DNA from: Mycobacteriaceae bacterium
GTDB taxonomy: Bacteria > Actinomycetota > Actinomycetes > Mycobacteriales > Mycobacteriaceae
DNA length: 8,647 bases
Direction of reading: 5' to 3'
Assembly: GCA_019242135.1 (NCBI GenBank)
Contig: JAFAWC010000168.1
Coordinates: 1 to 8,647 of the forward strand
Under the pieces are notes generated by a model. The model saw only the letters and a list, made by a program, of their open reading frames with translations. It was not told the origin of the DNA and made no database searches. Shown piece by piece: positions 6,282 to 8,647 of the stretch; the first letter of the stretch is position 1; every line of letters starts with the position of its first letter. The translations under genes were made by a program, and so were the position numbers.

Positions 6282-7151
6282 TCACGGCTTGGAACCGGGC
6301 TCCCAACCCGGTCTCCAGCCCCGTTTGGTGAGTGCGTCAAACACTCTTCTGATGACGTAGTCATCGCGGTCCTCCGCGATGACCCTGACGACCAGCCAGC
6401 CCTTCTCGGCGACCTGCGGTAACCGTCTGAGGTCCCGGACGTACTGACGACGATCTGTGCGGTGTTGATCTCCGTCGTACTCGGCGGCGACCTGGAATTC
6501 TTCCCACCCCATGTCGAGCATCGCGACAACACGCCAGCCGTCGGCTACCGGTATTTGGGTCGTCGGCCTCGGAAGGCCGGCATCGATGAGCAATAGCCGC
6601 AGCCGCGTCTCTCTCGGCGACGCGGCGCCCCCGTCGACCAGCGGCAGCAGCTTCCGCAGCTGACACGAACCCCGTGCGCGACGGTGGCGCTTCATGAGCA
6701 GCAGCACATCCTCAGTGGCGAATGGCGTCGCCCGCATGAGCGCGTCCAGCCGCGCGAGCGCTTCCCCGCGGGCGAGGTGCCTGCCGAGGTCGAACGCGGT
6801 ACGCGCCGGCGTGGTCACCGGAAGGCCAGCAACGCGGGTGATCTCGTCGTCGGCGAGCGTCTCGTTGCGAACGACCAGGCCGCGTTGAGGCCGCGCGCTG
6901 GGCGATATCAATTCGATCGGTGCGTCGGCGTCGACCCAGTCGGCGCCGTGTAGCGCCGACGCGGCGATCCCGCTGACGACGGCGTGTTTGTTCGAGGACA
7001 ACCAGGCACCAACAGTGCGGTCCCGAACGGACGGTGCAGCTCGCTTAGGCACATAGATGCCGCGGAAGATCGGGCGATACCACCTGCTGAGCGCATGCCT
7101 CGTCAGGTCGCCGCGGGTGACCGCCTCGCTGCCACGAAATACGTCCGCCAT
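6282..7151 (-). CDS. Winged-helix (AbiEi-like) plus DUF559/Vsr-like nuclease-domain protein
   Basis: A 289-residue protein at the position of Rv3714c. Residues about 10-40 (GDLTRHALSRWYRPIFRGIY) look like the winged-helix N-terminus of AbiEi-type antitoxin/regulator proteins. The middle (about 55-150) resembles the rest of that fold (VVSGIAASALHG, PARTAFDLGRHL). Residues about 178-275 look like a DUF559/Vsr-type PD-(D/E)XK nuclease: E181 in SPRETRLR, D213 in MLDMGW, EYDGDQH (224-230), a following RRQYVRDLRR helix and WLVVRV. The acidic residues needed for metal-dependent cleavage appear present; activity is inferred only. No partner toxin (AbiEii-like nucleotidyltransferase) is adjacent. ATG 7151 is chosen; GTG 7175 would add eight residues. 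It is flanked by 49-base direct repeats and lies downstream of recR on the same strand. Biological role unknown. Confidence 0.85.
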   Translation of the reverse strand: MADVFRGSEAVTRGDLTRHALSRWYRPIFRGIYVPKRAAPSVRDRTVGAWLSSNKHAVVSGIAASALHGADWVDADAPIELISPSARPQRGLVVRNETLADDEITRVAGLPVTTPARTAFDLGRHLARGEALARLDALMRATPFATEDVLLLMKRHRRARGSCQLRKLLPLVDGGAASPRETRLRLLLIDAGLPRPTTQIPVADGWRVVAMLDMGWEEFQVAAEYDGDQHRTDRRQYVRDLRRLPQVAEKGWLVVRVIAEDRDDYVIRRVFDALTKRGWRPGWEPGSKP

Positions 7152-7194
7152 GGCGGAATGGTGACCCTCGACCACGACAAGTTCGGTTGAGACC

Positions 7195-7243
7195 GGCGTT
7201 TCGCAGCGGAAGTGCGAGTGGGGAGGTGCGAAACGGGCGTTTC
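7195..7243. repeat. 49-base direct repeat, copy 2
   Basis: This is the second copy of the element at 6232-6280, 963 bases away, in the same orientation and with three mismatches. It lies between the start of the nuclease-like gene and the end of recR, beginning six bases from the recR stop. Here the dyad is longer than in copy 1. It may contain or displace the promoter of the nuclease-like gene. Confidence 0.85.
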
Positions 7244-7245
7244 GC
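7228..7245 (-). terminator. Hairpin just after the recR stop codon
   Basis: GCGAAACG and CGTTTCGC pair perfectly over eight bases with a two-base centre, starting four bases past the recR TAA. In the recR transcript this is a compact hairpin, but it is followed by a C-rich stretch and not by a U-tract, so termination is a guess. The left arm can instead pair with CGTTTCGCA at 7197-7205. Confidence 0.45.
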
Positions 7246-7249
7246 GAGC

Positions 7250-7861
7250 TTAGGCCATGGCGCGGCGGCCGGAAAGGGCGCGCCCGAGCGTGAGTTCGTC
7301 GGCGAACTCAAGGTCGCCGCCCATCGGCAGCCCCGACGCGATGCGGGTGACGGTCAGGCCCGGAATGTCGCGCAGGATCCGCACCAGGTACGTCGCCGTC
7401 GCCTCGCCTTCGGTGTTCGGGTCGGTTGCGATGATGACCTCGGCGACCTCGACGCCGTCGACCTGCTCGCCGAGGCGGTTGAGCAGCTCGCGGATGCGCA
7501 GCTGCTCAGGTCCGATTCCGGACAACGGATCCAACGCGCCGCCGAGCACATGATAGCGGCCGCGAAACTCCCGGGTGCGCTCGACCGCCTGGATGTCTTT
7601 CGGCTCCTCGACGACGCACACCACCGACGCGTCACGGCGCGAATCCGAACAGATCCGGCAGCGCTCGGCGTCGGAGACGTTGCCGCACACCGCGCAGAAC
7701 TGCACGCCGTCGCGCACCCTGCCCAGCGCCGCAACCAGCCGATCGATGTCGGGCGGCTCGACGGACAGCAAATAAAACGCGATCCGCTGGGCGCTCTTCG
7801 GGCCGATTCCCGGCAGCTTGCCCAGCTCGTCGATCAGGTCCTGGACGGGGCCTTCAAACAA
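7250..7861 (-). CDS. recR: Recombination mediator protein RecR
   Basis: A complete 203-residue RecR, the usual family length. Domains in order: a helix-hairpin-helix ([14 protein letters not shown], 13-26), a four-cysteine zinc finger (C56, C59, C68, C71), and a Toprim domain with E85 in VVEEP and D147 in [12 protein letters not shown], followed by the C-terminal [14 protein letters not shown] segment. RecR acts with RecO (and RecF) to load RecA on SSB-coated single-stranded DNA at gaps. Translation must begin at TTG 7861, because homology starts at [13 protein letters not shown]; a GGGGA stretch lies six bases before it. The start is one base after the ybaB stop, so the two genes are co-transcribed and probably translationally coupled, a pairing widely conserved in bacteria. 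Confidence 0.96.
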   Translation of the reverse strand: MFEGPVQDLIDELGKLPGIGPKSAQRIAFYLLSVEPPDIDRLVAALGRVRDGVQFCAVCGNVSDAERCRICSDSRRDASVVCVVEEPKDIQAVERTREFRGRYHVLGGALDPLSGIGPEQLRIRELLNRLGEQVDGVEVAEVIIATDPNTEGEATATYLVRILRDIPGLTVTRIASGLPMGGDLEFADELTLGRALSGRRAMA

Positions 7862-7862
7862 G

Positions 7863-8177
7863 TCAGATCCCCAGCCCGCCGGCCAGCGGGCCCAGCCGGC
7901 TCTGTGCCAGGATCGTCACCTGCTTGGACGCGTCGCCCAGCGCGCCGACGATCAAGTCTTGAAGCGTTTCGATGTCGCCCGGATCGACCACTTTTGGATC
8001 GATCGACACCGCGACCACCTCGCCGCTGCCCTTCATGGTGACCTGCACCAGCCCGCCACCGGCCTGACCGTGCACCTCGCTGGCGGCCAGCTGCTCCTGC
8101 GCCTCCATCAACTGCTGCTGCATCTGCTGCGCCTGCGCCAGCAGAGCGGACATATCCGGGGCACCTTCAGGTTGCAT
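7863..8177 (-). CDS. ybaB: YbaB/EbfC family nucleoid-associated protein
   Basis: A 104-residue member of the YbaB/EbfC family, small dimeric DNA-binding proteins that coat the nucleoid and are usually encoded next to recR. The N-terminal helix is glutamine-rich ([22 protein letters not shown]), then come a glycine turn ([14 protein letters not shown]), a beta strand ([11 protein letters not shown]) and an amphipathic helix ([20 protein letters not shown]). The chain stops at GPLAGGLGI; the M. tuberculosis homologue Rv3716c, as I recall it, continues into a proline- and glycine-rich tail of some 25-30 residues that is absent here. ATG 8177 is favoured by AGAGGA five bases upstream; GTG 8180 just before it would be too close to that site, and ATG 8150 would lose nine residues. 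Confidence 0.93.
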   Translation of the reverse strand: MQPEGAPDMSALLAQAQQMQQQLMEAQEQLAASEVHGQAGGGLVQVTMKGSGEVVAVSIDPKVVDPGDIETLQDLIVGALGDASKQVTILAQSRLGPLAGGLGI

Positions 8178-8234
8178 CACAGTCCTCTTGCCTGTTCGTC
8201 TCGAGTTCGTTTCGGGTGGGCCTCGACCCTCCCA

Positions 8235-8240
8235 ACACTA
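8235..8240 (-). promoter_or_regulatory. Candidate -10 box for ybaB-recR
   Basis: Read on the reverse strand, TAGTGT fits TANNNT and would start transcription near 8228, leaving a leader of about 50 bases that includes the AGAGGA ribosome site. No clear -35 is seen. Its likely -35 zone overlaps the -10 of the divergent ami1 promoter. Confidence 0.35.
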
Positions 8241-8253
8241 GTCCTGAGCAGGC

Positions 8254-8259
8254 TACTTT
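8254..8259 (+). promoter_or_regulatory. -10 box of a leaderless ami1 promoter
   Basis: TACTTT fits TANNNT and is followed by six bases (GACGCA) before GTG 8266, the same spacing as at murT. No Shine-Dalgarno precedes the GTG, so transcription probably starts at the initiation codon. Confidence 0.55.
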
Positions 8260-8265
8260 GACGCA

Positions 8266-8647
8266 GTGCCAGACCAGCCGTGGGTGCGTGTCGGCCTCGC
8301 GTTCATCGCCGCGCCGATCGTCGCTGCCGCTCTGGTTTCGGTCCCGGCTACGTCGGTGTCGGTCCCGTCTGCGTACGCCGCGCCCGCCACCATCGCCGGA
8401 CGGATCGTGTTTATCGACCCCGGTAACGACACGGCCACCGGCCAGCATGTCAGCGACGGGCGGGGCGGCACGGTGGACTGCCAGACAGCCGGCACGTCGA
8501 CCAGCGACGGTTACCCCGAGCATTCGTTCACCTGGGAGGTGGCGCTGCGAATCCGCTCGTTGCTCAATCAGCTGGGCGTGCGCAGTGCGCTCTCGCGCGG
8601 CAACGACGACGCGGCAGGCCCCTGCGTCGACCAGCGCGCCACGATGG
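8266..8647 (+). CDS. ami1: Ami1-like N-acetylmuramoyl-L-alanine amidase (Amidase_3), partial, first zinc histidine missing
   Basis: The first 127 codons of a secreted peptidoglycan amidase matching Rv3717 (Ami1), in the same position beside ybaB-recR. A signal peptide is clear: a short N-terminus with one arginine, a hydrophobic stretch (about 9-27), and a probable cleavage site AYA-AP after residue 38. The mature part has VVFID/IVFID-type strand one, GRGGT, GYPEHSFTWE with the likely zinc ligand E91, and GVRSALSRGNDD. Two cysteines (C72, C120) match the pair that forms a disulfide in Ami1. The enzyme normally cleaves the bond between muramic acid and L-alanine using zinc held by two histidines and a glutamate. 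Here residues 51-54 read DPGN where the family has DPGH; aligned with Rv3717 from memory, four residues (HNGA) are deleted in frame. The second histidine lies beyond the window. GTG 8266 is chosen by the leaderless promoter and signal-peptide length. Confidence 0.88.
   Translation, partial: MPDQPWVRVGLAFIAAPIVAAALVSVPATSVSVPSAYAAPATIAGRIVFIDPGNDTATGQHVSDGRGGTVDCQTAGTSTSDGYPEHSFTWEVALRIRSLLNQLGVRSALSRGNDDAAGPCVDQRATM

Noticed and set aside
6293..6313. ACCGGG facing CCCGGT inside the end of the nuclease-like gene as a gatD terminator
   Set aside because: The pairing is only six bases in GC-rich coding sequence with no T-run, so it is not separable from chance.
6232..7243. Reading the two 49-base repeats as a CRISPR array
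   Set aside because: Only two copies, 963 bases apart, with a protein-coding gene between them and no spacer-sized intervals.
6232..7243. Reading the repeats as target-site duplications of an insertion sequence
   Set aside because: They are too long for usual target duplications, there is no transposase, and the enclosed gene is syntenic in M. tuberculosis. A cassette or repeat-family explanation remains open.
7187..8041. 284-residue forward open frame opposite recR and ybaB
   Set aside because: Antisense to two strongly conserved genes and without any protein-family signature.

Overview
The window looks like chromosomal DNA of a mycobacterium (Mycobacterium or Mycolicibacterium, possibly a close relative). 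It is GC-rich throughout. The order dnaQ-like (-), murT (+), gatD (+), hypothetical (-), recR (-), ybaB (-), ami1 (+) is the order I recall for Rv3711c to Rv3717 of M. tuberculosis, and the proteins read as close homologues. The species cannot be named from the sequence alone.

Left part (1-3037) is accessory. Two overlapping, paralogous M24 (creatinase/aminopeptidase P fold) genes run leftwards, the second cut by the window edge. A cytochrome P450 gene is divergent from them across a 114-base region with an AT-rich core. In M. tuberculosis leuA sits beside dnaQ, so this block occupies the place of, or is inserted next to, that neighbour. Its substrate cannot be read from the sequence.

Middle part (3087-6193) is conserved. 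A DnaQ-family 3'-5' exonuclease with a C-terminal BRCT-like domain is divergent from murT-gatD, the two-subunit enzyme that amidates D-glutamate of lipid II. MurT appears to lack three of the four cysteines of the zinc ribbon known from Firmicutes MurT. murT has a -10 box (TAAACT) six bases before its ATG, which predicts a leaderless mRNA. gatD has a near-perfect Shine-Dalgarno that selects an internal GTG start.

Right part (6194-8647): a winged-helix plus DUF559/Vsr-like nuclease protein (position of Rv3714c) is flanked by two 49-base direct repeats (46 of 49 identical). Each copy begins a few bases after the stop codon of a leftward gene and carries a dyad. Then come recR and ybaB, transcribed together, and divergent from ybaB the start of ami1, a secreted peptidoglycan amidase, again with a leaderless-type promoter. 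The ami1 product reads DPGN where the Amidase_3 family has DPGH, so the first zinc-binding histidine is missing. That change and the repeat pair around the nuclease gene are the two observations most worth checking.
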